Source of the DNA: Apricaphanius iberus
Taxonomy: Eukaryota > Chordata > Actinopteri > Cyprinodontiformes > Aphaniidae
Assembly (NCBI GenBank): GCA_028564705.1
Contig: JAPXFQ010000189.1
Location: 1,825,501-1,889,500, forward strand
Direction: 5' to 3'
DNA: 64,000 nucleotides
This document shows, one piece after another, positions 1 to 11,802 of the stretch; within the stretch, counting starts at the first letter, position 1, and every line of letters starts with the position of its first letter. Both the position numbers and the translations under genes were made by a program. Under the pieces are notes generated by a model. The model was not told the origin of the DNA. It searched no databases and worked only from the letters and a program-made list of their open reading frames with translations.

Positions 1-345
1 AGGACCTTTTTTAGAAAATTTGTTGGTAAGATATCTAAGCAGCAGGTGGCAGAGCTTAGTTTGTCAATAATTTCATCAAAGCTTGATTGATTTATTGTTT
101 GGAAGTGAGTCATTTTCTCTGGGTGAGTGTTAGTTGGGCTCATAGTTGGTACTGGGGTTTGAACTGATGTACTGATTGATCTTCTGATGTTCAAGATCTT
201 TTGAGTGAAGAAGGTGGCAAAATCATTACAGGCCCTGGTGGAGTTTAGTTCAGGGGGTATTGTCACTGGAGGGTTAGTTAGTCTCTCCACTGTAGCAAAT
301 AATGTCCTAGCGTTATTGCTGGTTCTGTGAATAATCTCAGAAAAG
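1..345 (-). mobile_element. L2-type LINE fragment (ORF2, endonuclease-RT linker), antisense
   Basis: Read on the minus strand, this stretch is one open frame of about 115 codons that runs off the window edge. It contains the segments ARTLFATVERLTNPPV, ELNSTRACNDFATFFTQKI and LSSATCCLDILPTNFLKK. This pattern (a 'LFxTVxRLTNPP' block, then 'CNxFAxFF', then 'CCLDxLPTxF') is the linker before the reverse transcriptase domain in fish non-LTR retrotransposons of the L2 group. It has no start methionine because it is an internal fragment. The match stops abruptly just before the palindrome array at 351. The L2 assignment rests on recalled family pattern, so another CR1/L2-like clade is possible. Confidence 0.8.
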
Positions 346-350
346 AATGA

Positions 351-720
351 ACTAGTGAACTAGTGAATGCAATTTCCATTCGACTAGTTAACTAGTGAGG
401 TGCAAAAAGTGTAAATAGTTTACTAGTGTGCTCCAAAACGCCCATGAGGTAACTAGTGAAGGCCATTTCAGCCTCACTAGTTAACTAGTGAGAAGTCAAA
501 ATTGTCACTTGTTAACATATAAAGGCAAAAACACCCCCTAGTTTACTAGTTAGGTCTTTGCGGGCCTTACTAGTTAACTAGTGGCTTGCATATTGCATTC
601 ACTAGTAAACTTGTTACACCTAAATTCACAAACAAACTGACCATTTTTGTCCACTAGTTAACTAGTGGGACAATTGAAGTCTCTGTAGTTTGCGTGTGTG
701 AAGTAGCTCACTAGTTAACT
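351..720. repeat. Array of ACTAGTTAACTAGT palindromes, about 93-bp period
   Basis: Fifteen ACTAGT hexamers occur in 370 bases. Four pair into the perfect 14-bp palindrome ACTAGTTAACTAGT at 383-396, 476-489, 569-582 and 653-666. A truncated copy (ACTAGTTAACT) lies at 710-720. Spacings between perfect copies are 93, 93 and 84 bases, and the single hexamers at 359, 452 and 545 are also 93 apart, so this looks like a decayed tandem repeat with a unit of about 93 bp. Some copies have longer arms, for example 20 bp at 473-492 and 18 bp at 651-668. No coding potential is visible. Confidence 0.85.
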
Positions 721-2182
721 GCCTGAAACAATCATTATGCAAATTCTAATGAGAGAGTGCGTAGAAGAATCTTATTGGGAGTAGGCAATAATTATTCCCA
801 ACCAACATGCCTATTGGTGACGTTTAAAAGGGAAAATATATAAACCTATGGCTTTTAAAGGTTGAATATGGGACAGTTTTCTTAAAAGCTATCTCTTTAA
901 AAAAGTAATACTTCAACAGGGAGTTTAGAGGTGTGCAGAATCAAAAGTGAACCCTTTCCTTTAAACATTATATTTAACCTAAAATCATTAAAAAAGATAA
1001 CTTTTTCCGACCACTGTGTTTGTATTTACGTGTTCCAGCTAACAGCGGCGCAGTATTGTAGGTTGCCAAATACTATTGTAAACAACTGCATGGAGCAACA
1101 AGGCATTTACTGTAGAAAATTGTGCACTTAGGTGAAGCCTACAACAGATGGACGCAAATGAAAAAAACTTTAACGGAATCAGAACGTGCGTGGAAATGGT
1201 GAAGTTTATCATGGAGAAAGATAAGAAAGCTTGCTTAAGGCTAAAGTTAGCTGTCGGTAAAACAGCTTTGCAACACTTCTGTAAATAATGTTGTTCCTAG
1301 ATATGAGAGCATCAACCTCCACAACAAGTAAAAGGAAGAAAAGGAAGCGGTTTCCTCCTGCTCTCCCCAGTATAGGAGCCTCGTTTTCACCGTTGTGGTG
1401 AGTGGCTATTATAAATACTTTTCTAGCTAGCTTTCTGTATTGACATAGGTCTCCGACCATACTACTCAGTCAAATATGCGCGATGTGAAATCTATTGGAT
1501 GTTTATGTAAATTCTAAACTATAAATTATGACTTTTATAGAGGACATCACCAAGAGGAGTGGAGGATACCACTGCTACCGAAATAAGATGCAGAGAGGAG
1601 AGGTAAAAAAACTTACGGTTGCCTTTGACCCATTTTTTATATTTTTTGTTTTGTATTTTAAACTTATTAGTACAAAATAGTCCTTACCCCGTAATATTAA
1701 TCACTGGACATGATGCTTGGCTGGTTACTGCGACAGAACTGGCATCCAGACAGCTCAAAATTAAGTTTTGTTATTGCAACTCCAACCTCAACACACTAGA
1801 TGTCACTTTGGTGCCCATATTTCATATTCAACCTTTAACTTGTATTGATTAAATAAAGATACGATTTTCAACACATTTATACACTACAACGCATATTTTA
1901 ATGGCACATAAAACACGTTAATACTTAGAGGCTAAATAAATATTTAAAAACTTTCCCCAGAAATCCTCATAATGCAAAGTTTATAATTATTGTCCCCAGC
2001 AATCTTAAAAACAAACTGACTCCCTTGGTTACAGTTGATTTTTTACACTTGGAAGTTGGGATTTCCGAGTTCCAAGTACAAAAAGAACGAACCTTTAGAA
2101 AGTAGAACGTTTTTCTGAGGCGATAGGATTTTAAGAGTGGGTTTTTTTAACCTGCTAGTATGTAAATGGCCCAAATTTCAAA
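721..2182. other. AT-rich upstream DNA, nothing recognised
   Basis: Only short open frames occur here (longest about 83 codons), none with recognisable motifs. I see no RNA gene or repeat that I can name. Confidence 0.5.
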
Positions 2183-2430
2183 ACTCTGAGGCCTTCACAA
2201 AACAGCTGTATTTATACTGATCTAAATTTGCATACAGGATATAAGTTATTCTGGCATATCAGATTAAAGGGCACCAAATTTACAGTCATTTTCAATTTTT
2301 CTGTAAAACAAAACCCAAAAACAAGTTGTTCATCCTTTTTGTTCTGCTTCATAATTATGCAATGTTTGCTTTAAACATAAAATACATTAAAGTTTATGGC
2401 TGAAATTTTTCAAAATGTTAAAAAGTTAAA
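2183..2430 (-). mobile_element. Tc1-like transposon terminal fragment
   Basis: The string CTCTGAGGCCTTCACA, followed by an 'acagctgtatttatactga' block and later a 'taattatgca...ataaaatacattaaagttt' block, is the antisense 5' end of a common fish Tc1-like transposon. The same blocks recur in this window at 9180-9500 and in the 55-56 kb copy. Internal sequence is missing, so this is a deletion relic with no transposase frame. Confidence 0.7.
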
Positions 2431-5400
2431 CCAGTGAAAGGATATTTTCAAAGTTCAGAACCATAATGCTTCGACCAGCATAAGGATTTTGAACAGCCCA
2501 AAATATGAGAAAAAACTTATTTAGCAGAGGGGACCCATAATTGAAGAGTGAGTTTGATGCTGCTCTTACGGATGTTTCAGGCTTCTAGCAGCCTCGCGGA
2601 TAAATAAGCCCACAGTGAGCCATGTGAGAATGCAAAGCAGGGCATCTGATAGTGAGCAGAAGGTAGAAAGGGGGTGTGTGTCTGGTGAGAGGCAGCTTAG
2701 GAGCATTTGTCAGGAGGCAGCGACAAAAGGAGGGGTTGAAGGGGTCTTGCTCGCCACTATTCAGAGACAATTTGTAAGCCTGGCTGTTGAAGTCAGGCCA
2801 AAGACTCGTGAACAGCTGGAGCCCTGCCGTGATTGATAAATGTGGGCCTCAAAGAACTTCATTTTGATATGAATGAAGACAAAAGCATGACAACATTCAG
2901 CGAGTGTTTAATATTACCGACAATAAGTGGTGAGGAGAATACACAATGCCAAAAGGGAGGTCCTCATGGTAATTAACATTTTTATAGCAAATAAAGAATC
3001 TATTTTAGAAAAGATTTGTAATTAATTCAGCTTTCAATTTTATTAAAAGAAGACTTAATCTGCTTTCAGAGGTTTAGATTATACAAATGAGTAATTATCG
3101 GAAAGCTAGGTCCCTTTGATAACAAAGCTATGCGTTTTCGAGACAATTTCCTCAAGATTAAAAAAAATAATAATTCACACAAATGTTTATACTACTTGAA
3201 AGTCCTGTAGTCTAATCTTATGCAGGACATGTTGTCATGCTAATCATGCCATAACCAAATTACAGCATGCATCGATTGTGTACCATAAAAAGATGTTGCT
3301 GCTTCTCCGTCACAGGCTTTTGCAGATGTTGTGACCCATGCTCACATGGGTCAGTGAAAACGTGGCTGACCAGCTCGGATACATGCACTTACTGGGTTCA
3401 CTGGCTATTAAAGCACTTTATCAACACTTGATTTATTTTTCATCACACCTAACATAAAAATACTTCTCTTTCAGTTGGGATTTTGGGTTGAATGGAAATT
3501 AATTCCTTTTTACCTAGGCTATTGATTTTGAAGGAAAGTGTTTTATAAACATAAAGTAGGATTTTTAATCTCTTTTATAGAACTGTTTTATAGAAACTGC
3601 ACATCCATCCCTGACCTATTTAATGGCTGAATAGTGCCACATACCTACTCGAGTAAAATTGAAAAGTTTCCCCATTAAGTGATACATATGGCTGTGACTG
3701 AAATAAAAAATAGGGAATTGTTCTTTTTTAATTTAGAATTCCATTCTAGACACTCCTAAAAGTGACAAAGGAGAGACATCCATCTGGAAATACTGTTGAT
3801 ATTTGCTACCACGATTCACAATGAATAAGTGAATATTGATGAAGTTTAAAATAAAGAAATAACTCTATCGTGTACTGGTTTCTACATCACTCCAGTGGAG
3901 GATGGGATGGGGAAAGGAGAGGGGAGTAGGCTTTTTCTAGGTTTCCATGGAGAGAGGCACCTTTCTCAATATTCAGAATTCCAGTGTTCTGTGCCGACTT
4001 TCAAAAGGAGATCAATCTCACTTTGAAGCGCTGGAGACTTCATTTGTTTGTGAAGGATGTGAGGTGCTGCCTAAATGACTACGCCAATTCTTCAAAACCC
4101 ACTTGCAGTTGACACCCGGTGGCTCTGAATTCATTGTGTCTTTTTTATTTGTTAGAGGGAGTACTCAAGTCCACAGACACATGACTGAGTCCAGCATTCT
4201 TACAATGAAAAGTTTAGCTTTTTGGCAGATTTGTTTTACCAGAACTATGAAATTAGATCAGAAATAGGATCTACAATAAGAAAATGAATCAATAATAAGG
4301 TCACAAGATATGCACCAGTTAAACAGCAAAATGTACATTTTAAAAACCAAACATACAGTCTAGCATGATGTTGTTAATATAATCCTAAATATATTTTGAT
4401 GACTGTTTAAAAAAATAGAATGATTGATCAGTCCTCGAACTCTCAGACAATGTGGAGTAGTGCATTTTTCAACTTTTAAATTAATTAACACATACAAATG
4501 GGACCAATGAAATAGACCCTTGAAAAAAATGTTACCTTCATTTATTTATATTTATTTAATACTTAAATGTCTCTGAGATGTTTAATATACAGATTCATAT
4601 TGCTATTTTCCATACAATTTTCAAACAGTTTTTGTTTTTATTATTTTATTTCTTGCCAAAATTGATTGATATTTGATTTTTAAAGAAGAGAAGAAAAATA
4701 AAAACATAATATTGTGGAAAAATAAAAATATTTGTGATAATAAACCTAATGAGACAGAATTACTTGAATATTACCAGGAAACTGACAAAGTATGTGTGTA
4801 AATGTAATGATTATAATGGGCCTTAACAGCACAACTTTTTCTAAAAATCAAAAAATCAAATCCAGCTGAAATCTGGATTTAAAGTTAAAAAATCATGGAT
4901 TAATTTAAAATGCTTCATGTAGCAAATACTGTAGAATCCCTTAGATACACACTACTGTAGTAGAAAGTTCACGAGAAAATTTCTTTCAATCATAACACTT
5001 AATTGTTATAATGGCATGAATGCATTTTGGATATTTTTATATAATAGGGTGCCTGGCTATTTAAAAGGTACTAATATTTTTGAAACTCAAATATGTTTGA
5101 AAGATCAGATTTTTAATGTTTGTGGTGGCTACATAATAAAGTCGTTTGAATATACTGAGAGGAAGGCTTTAATAAACATTCAATAATTAGCAATGTTGTG
5201 AATTTGTGTGCAATACTTAAGTACGCGAATAGTTCCTCAAAGGAACAAGTAATCCAAGTGAAATTATAATGTTTTTATATTAGAAGGGACGTTTTTTTTT
5301 TTTAAACCTTTTCATTAAGTTCATTTACTCACCCTGACAAGTTGCTAATCGGGACTGGAAATAAACTTCTTCCAAAGGACTTCAAGTGGCTCTAAACTTG

Positions 5401-8231
5401 TCTGGATGTGTAAATCAACTTAATAAATACTAAAAAATAAGGTCCAGGTTGAAAATGAACTTCCTCTTTAAGCAAAAGTCAGAATTTCTGCAGTTTGTTT
5501 GAATTACACTGACCTTTTTAAATGGTGGTCTTTTTACATACATAAATCCTAACTTCCTGAGTGTCCCAGGCTTACGTAGAAGAACGCCGAGCCATTTTTC
5601 TCCCAGTTTTAGCGTTGCAATGGCCCATGTGCTTTCCTCATACTGTGTTTAGAAGAGGACTTTCCATGTCTGCTCAGTTGTGCCTGGTTTACCAACACTA
5701 TTGATTGCAGGTGATGTTCTGGACAGAGTCCATCTGACCTCTGTAGGGGTTTAAATACATCATTGTCCAGAGAGCGGCCTCCTGAGACTCCAGTTATACT
5801 GTGTGTGCAGCACTGATGAAGTGGCAACACACAAAAAAAAGTCAAGAGGACACATGGATAAGCACTTCTTACTCCTTTTCACAGCTCTGCAAAATCTAAA
5901 AATACAGCTGGAAGAAAGATAACAACTGCATGCCGGTTTTTCCTCAGTGAAGCAACTCAGACATTTGTCGGCTGGACACAGAAAATATGATAAAAACAAG
6001 CCGAGCCTTCTCAGAGCATGTTTTGATTGCACCTTTCTACTTGTATAGTCATTATCACACTGATCTGCTCCTCTTTCTTGGTTTGCTGTGAGTTCTAATT
6101 GGTTTTATTAATCAGTAATCGAGTTAACAGTCTCGCTAATTTGTGTTGCAACCCTTTGTTTCATATACACCTCAGAGGCATTGATGGAAATCCAATGAGA
6201 CATAAGTTTACCTGCCATGAAAGCACCTCGGCAGCAGCCATCAGCACAATGTAAGGGGGGATAGACTTTAAATTAATTAACATTAGAGCTCTTGTAGCAC
6301 TTTAATTCTATAAACAAACATTCCAATCAATTGTAATTAATTAAATATGCCAAGCTTCCTCTTTTTTCATGTTGACTTTTCCTCTTGTTTTTTGTTTCGA
6401 ATTTTTATTTCAAGTTAGGAGGTGTAGCCCATGACAGAAAGGTGAAATTCATTCTTTTGTATTTGTTCTATAGTGAGTGTAATAACTAAATTTACTGTAT
6501 GTTATTCTGAGCTCTAAAGTTTGCAAATGTTAAAATATTAAAATTCTTTTATATGAATAATATATACTGGTTATTATTGTGGAAGATGCATGAAGGAAAA
6601 ATAATTCTGCAGAGACGACTAAGTTCAGTTATAACAAAGATATCGTATTCCTCCATAAAACCACTTGAGAAGCTATTTTTGCTTGTAACAGTGATTCTGT
6701 TTACTACATCTAAGGAAGCTTGCTTCATTGCTTTAAGAAATTGAACAAGAAAAACTTCAACAGTGAAGAGAAGCCATTCACTTTTAACTAGTAGAAACTT
6801 CCAGCAGAACTGTGTTTAATATGAGCAGCACTTTGCCACAACTAACTTGGGTAAAACTATAGAAAGGAGATAGGGTTTTTTATGGGAGGTTATGGCTCCA
6901 AAACTCTGTAAGTGACTTTGATCAGAGGTTAAAAAAAAGAAAAGAAAAACCTTTTAAACAGAGAAGCACAGAGACAGGAGTACTATGTAGTAAGGATCAT
7001 CTGACAAAGAGGATGCTTCTTTTTGTTTTCCAGATTCCTATTTTATATCTGCACCGCTCAAATGCCCTGCTCTGCATCAGAGATGCTCACGGTTGATGAT
7101 TTTCAAATTTATTCACGACTCTTCCAAATGAAGGGCACAAAAGGCTGAGCAATCAGTCCAAGGCTGACTGCTTTTGGCCCAGAGAGGAGAGCGATATTTT
7201 GCAAGTGGAAGGCAAGCATGGCTGATCTGAATCATGAAGAATAATGTTTAGCCTGGCACATGATTAGGGATGTTAATTTCTTTGCAGTGGGGGTGGTGGC
7301 AAAGGGGCCTACACTTGGTGATGTCACTTTGGCTATTTGAACAGTTTGGCAGGCCCAACGCTGGCAAAAAACGCTGCTCAATTTGCAGGGGCTCCTGCTC
7401 CATTTGCCTGTTAATGAGCGCTGTTGTTGGAGGTACCCATGTGTACCATGTCATGAGGCGAGCAGGCAGCACCTTTACCTGACGCTTTGACCACAGAGGA
7501 AAATGGCAGCCGCTGTGACAGATGTTTCTGCAGTCCTAGGGAGAAAGCCATGAGAGACCTGTACAGTCAGAGGGCCTGGATGAATCGCTTGCGACAACTG
7601 CTGCGACACGTGTTTGCCTCAGTGTACATCCAGCTCACTCTGAAACAAGGAGGCAGCACTTTCTTCAACACGACAATGAAAACAACAAGAGAAAATCAAT
7701 GTGACTTAATGAAGATTTGGTCAAAATAAAGTATGAAATGCAATGAGTAGACAAAAAAAAAAAAAAAACAACTCAGGAACACATTTAAGTTTGAAGCGTT
7801 AAAGTGTTGTGCTCCTGGTGTTTTATTCAGAGGGAGGAGCGTCAGTGTCACAGGATTAATGGTCAGGGTAAACTCATTACGTTACAGCATGGCAACAGCA
7901 CTTAATTACTTATGAAAGGACAAGCACTCTGCAGCTTGGTCCTGTGGTTTGTGTGATCTATCACTGAATAAACCATCCCAGAGGTTCATTTTAATCTTAA
8001 AATGCTACCATGACAATGCAAAGTGAGATTTATTTATTTTTTTATTGCTGTTCTTGCTTTGAATGGCAGGAGAGAAAAGGAACCTGATGCTGAGATACTG
8101 CTTGAGTGACACTGCTTTTGGGGGAAGATTGTAATACCAACATAGTAGAGTTAATGTTTCTTCCACTGCAGTTCTGCTCCTAAACAGCTGGTGCTGCCAC
8201 TGTGGAAATTTAATGTTGCACAGGAAGTAGC
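2431..8231. other. Upstream intergenic DNA with possible regulatory islands
   Basis: No gene is recognised. Most of the interval is AT-rich. The exceptions are more complex, GC-richer stretches at about 2560-2960, 5590-6040 and 7140-7690, which show short spurious open frames on both strands and no repeat signature. Such islands upstream of a developmental gene are candidates for conserved non-coding elements, but conservation cannot be tested from one sequence. Confidence 0.35.
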
Positions 8232-8232
8232 A

Positions 8233-8302
8233 CCTAGGAAGGAGCCAGTCCTTCCTAGGACTGGCTCATACCCTTATACCCTAGCCTACTCATACCCTTA
8301 TA
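8233..8302. repeat. Two overlapping, mutually exclusive hairpins plus a 14-bp direct repeat
   Basis: CCTAGGAAGG (8233-8242) pairs with 8250-8259 around a 7-base loop. GAGCCAGTCC (8242-8251) pairs with 8258-8267 around a 6-base loop. Both stems are perfect 10-mers and share bases, so only one can form at a time. CTCATACCCTTATA occurs at 8265-8278 and again at 8289-8302. Confidence 0.75.
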
Positions 8303-8439
8303 ACTAATTCACATAATGTCTGATTGCAACTAAAACGTTACTATGGTGGGATTTTTTTTGTTAGAACAAAATAAAGTAGTCATTTTAAGTAAGGATGGAG
8401 TACATGGTTTTAAAAGTATACAAAAATTAAAATATACAA

Positions 8440-9508
8440 AATTTAGTGTGAATTTGTGTTCACTTCTATGAGTCAGTGCTTTGTATAGTCAACTTTCGCT
8501 GGAAATAAAGCTTCTCTTTTGATCTATACTATCACCTTTGGAAACAAGAAAATAACCTTTTTGACCATTCCTCGTTGCAAAGAAATAATTATATTTCTAT
8601 TTTACCACAGATTTTGAGATGTATCTAGGTTTGGACTTTGACTAGGCCATTTACTCAATGAATATTTATTGATCTAAACAATTCCATTGATGCTCTTGTT
8701 GTATGTTTATGTTATCTTCCACTTCAGTCTCATATCTTTTGAAACCTCTGACAGGTTTTCACCCAGAATTGTCTGCATTTATCTCCTTTCTCCCCCTACT
8801 AACACTAACAAGCTTCCCCGTCCTCGATGGAGAAAAAATACTCCACAGTTTCATACAGCAACCACCATGGAGCTGGTGTGTTGGGTTTGGTGGATAGTCT
8901 ACTTAGCTTGTGGTGTACTGGCTGATACATTTGTTGTAACATAAATAAAGAGGTCACTAGAATGATTTTTTCAAGATTATTTGGACACATCCTGGAAACA
9001 GAAATATGGATCCTAGACATTTAGCAAGAAGAGCTCCACTTTGAACTTAATGATGTCAATGAATGGTTTATGTCACAGGGTTAAAGTATGTAATTGTTGT
9101 ATGTTTGTGTATTAATTGCTTTTATTTGCCAGGTTTTAATTTGAAAAGTAATTTCTTAATGATGAGGTTTATTCACTGATGTTCTCCAACAAACCTCTGA
9201 GGCCTTCACACTACAAGTGTATTCGCAATTAGATTAGACTACATATGCATGGACTGTATTTACTTCTTAGCTGATTTCTGTAGGCAGTTCTTTTCATTAG
9301 ATTTCATTTAGCGATACTGGATACTGGAGGGGGGTTGAAAACAAATGCCCTCCACACTCTTCAGATTATATATTTTCTTTTTAATTTAACAATTATGCTT
9401 GAGTTTGTTGGTCTATTCCATACAACCTCTACAAAATATATTGAAGTTTGAGGCTGAAGAGTCACTAAATGGCAAACATTCAAGGAATATGAATACTTCT
9501 GCAAGGTC
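8440..9508 (-). mobile_element. Decayed Tc1-like transposon, antisense
   Basis: The left part (about 8455-8820) follows the antisense 3' half of a fish Tc1 transposase: 'ttgcaaag', then 'aggtttggactttgactaggccattt', then 'tgtatgttta', then 'aacaagcttcccc'. The right part (9150-9508) follows its antisense 5' end: 'gttctccaacaaacctctgaggccttcaca', 'ggactgtatttac', 'ttgttggtctattcc', and an end near 'gaatacttctgcaagg'. The middle (about 8830-9140) does not align, so part of the transposase gene is lost or replaced. No intact frame remains. Confidence 0.75.
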
Positions 9509-10583
9509 GTTGTGCTTAAAAAAAAATAATAATAATAACAGAAACTCTGAGAACAGAGTTGGTGTCACATTGAGGGAAATTTGTTTATTTCTCTTGTACT
9601 GCAACATCAATATACTGTGAATTTACAAATCCAACCAAAATAAAATACAGCAATCGGACTGAATTTCAATGACAAAAGCTCTGATCTGATAGAAGTATAA
9701 ATACAGTGTAATTCAGCAAGGTTTCATGCCTGGTTAAGCATGTACATGTTCTGGCAGGCCCACTAACTGATACTACTTCAGAGCAATATTTCAGAGCACA
9801 TCAACATCCCGGTGAAGTTAACTCTGATGTGTGAGCAGACCGCGGGTCTGATGCTTCTAAGCTGTCTCATGATTATATAGAGACAGATAGAGCAGAGTTG
9901 TGCAGCAAAACTCCCAGCAGTCTGCAAGCTGTCTTGGCAGATTTAAATACACCTCTGAGAAAAAAAAGGGATGGTGAAAATCGCTCTCTAATGTTTGCAC
10001 TGCTGGAAAATAGGTAATAGATGCGACGCCCTGAGAGTGTTTTCAGAGGCAGTTGGTTTTTCCTGTCTGATTACTGAATCTAGGGTTTATATACAGATGT
10101 AAATACGTTGCTGAAGCGCACTCTCCTCCTCCTCCTCTTTTCCCTCCCTCTGTCATCTCTTCCATCTGGCATGCAATAGTTTAAAATTCTTAATCCATGA
10201 GCAACCATTGAACATTAGTGCAGTAAAAATTACAGATGTTTTACTGTCTCCCCCCTCCTCTCTCTACATTTGTCCCCTGTTTTGATCTGTGCATCCCACT
10301 GTCACTCAGTGTCGCATGCACATCCCTTGCTCCTCTAACATTCATTAGACACCCCGTGCCATCATGGCACCATATGACACTGTCATCATTTGGTAATTAA
10401 ACCTTTGCTCGTTTAAATATGAAAAGCTGGCAAGGGTGTGATCATAAACAATGTTGTGCAAAGCAGATTTGCCAGACTAAATGAGAATTCAAGCAGCATC
10501 ATGCCAGATATGCTTTATTTATTGTTATTTAAGGGATACAATGCAGTTTGGAAAATATTTTTTGTAGATTCCTTGACTTTATT
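9509..10583. other. Upstream intergenic DNA
   Basis: No gene or repeat is recognised. About 10150-10450 is a low-repeat stretch containing a perfect palindrome, GTGCCATcATGGCAC (10356-10370), and a TAATTAA motif (10393-10399). It could be regulatory, which is inference. Confidence 0.35.
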
Positions 10584-10646
10584 CCATCCATCCATTCATC
10601 CATCCATCCATCTAACCATCCAACCATCCATGTGTTATCCATCCAA
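10584..10646. repeat. CATC-type microsatellite
   Basis: Imperfect run of CCATCCATCC units, followed by 'aaccatccatg' and 'tatccatccaag'. It could be the tail of an old retroelement, but no body is recognisable. Confidence 0.8.
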
Positions 10647-11802
10647 GAAATTTGACAGGAGAAATGAAGATCTTGATATGAAAACCTACAGAAAGCCTTA
10701 AATGTATTACTTTCTATAATAACGTTGAGCAAAGAAAAACTGAAATATAAATATATTAAAAGTTCTTTTAAAAAGGCCAAGAAAGTGCTCTATTAAAAAA
10801 TGTTTATTGCAATATTTATAGTCACATCTTCTCCATGTTCAATGATAAAATACACAATAACATTTGTACGGAAGAGGGATTTTTAAATTCTGCACCTTAA
10901 TACTGAAATACAGCACATAACATCAGTGCACTCTTCAACCTTCTATCTTATAAACACAGTTATGTGTTTGATCATGTTGGACCTCCAGACAATAAAATTT
11001 TCTCTGCGCTTTCAGGACGAGCATCAGCCCCAGCCCTCATCTACATTCACAGAGGCCTTCGCCACTGAAGATTTAGTCAAACGGCTGTGAAGAGGAGGGT
11101 ATAGCCCGTGCCATTACAAGCCAAACTACGGCTTTTTATTGCCGCCTAACAATCTTCTTCAGAGTCGTCCTTTTAGCGCACCTCCGGGTTGAGAAAGTGC
11201 ATGGGAGGAGGCCATTCAGTCACATTATGGCTTTCCATAGATCAAGGTCACAATTTTCATGATCATTACACCACTGAAGGTGACAGGAAGCATTTACAGA
11301 AGTGATCAGGAGCTTATGTGGGAGTTGCTCATCCGTAGATTTCTGTGGAGAAGAAGATGTGTGTGTACAGAGTACCCCTACACACACACAGGCACACACA
11401 CACACAAACTAATCAGCCAATCACACAGTGCAGCTATAATTCCTCATATTATCATGAATTCATCACACTAAAGAAAGCAAGGGCAAAGACAGAGGGAAGA
11501 GAAACAAAAACAAAATGACAAAAGGGGGGAAATAGTAGTGGTACAACCAAGGGAGGATCAGGGCGACAGTTGTCATCTCTATAAATTTGCTGGGCACCCA
11601 CCAAGAAAGTCACATAGGCATACCAGTTCATATTAGTTTTGCAGAAGGGGTTGTAGCTGTGCTTTATTTTATCTATTTATTTAAAACATATTTGTCATTA
11701 TGGTTCCCTTCACATTATATCTATCACTGACTCCAAGACTCTATACAAGTTTTTTCTCAATGAAATAGAAGAGATTTGAACAGTTTATTTGATTAACTCA
11801 GC
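10647..11802. other. Upstream intergenic DNA with a CA repeat
   Basis: No gene is recognised. An interrupted CA/TG dinucleotide run lies at about 11380-11406. Confidence 0.5.

Noticed and set aside
351..720. A CRISPR-like array
   Set aside because: Repeats are short palindromes with diverged, non-unique intervals in a vertebrate genome, without cas genes. The periodicity is that of a decayed tandem repeat.
8687..8944. Small ORFs at 8.7-8.95 kb
   Set aside because: They lie in the antisense body of a decayed Tc1 transposon.
10529..10780. A minus-strand ORF rich in WMDGWMDG
   Set aside because: Produced by translating the CATC microsatellite.
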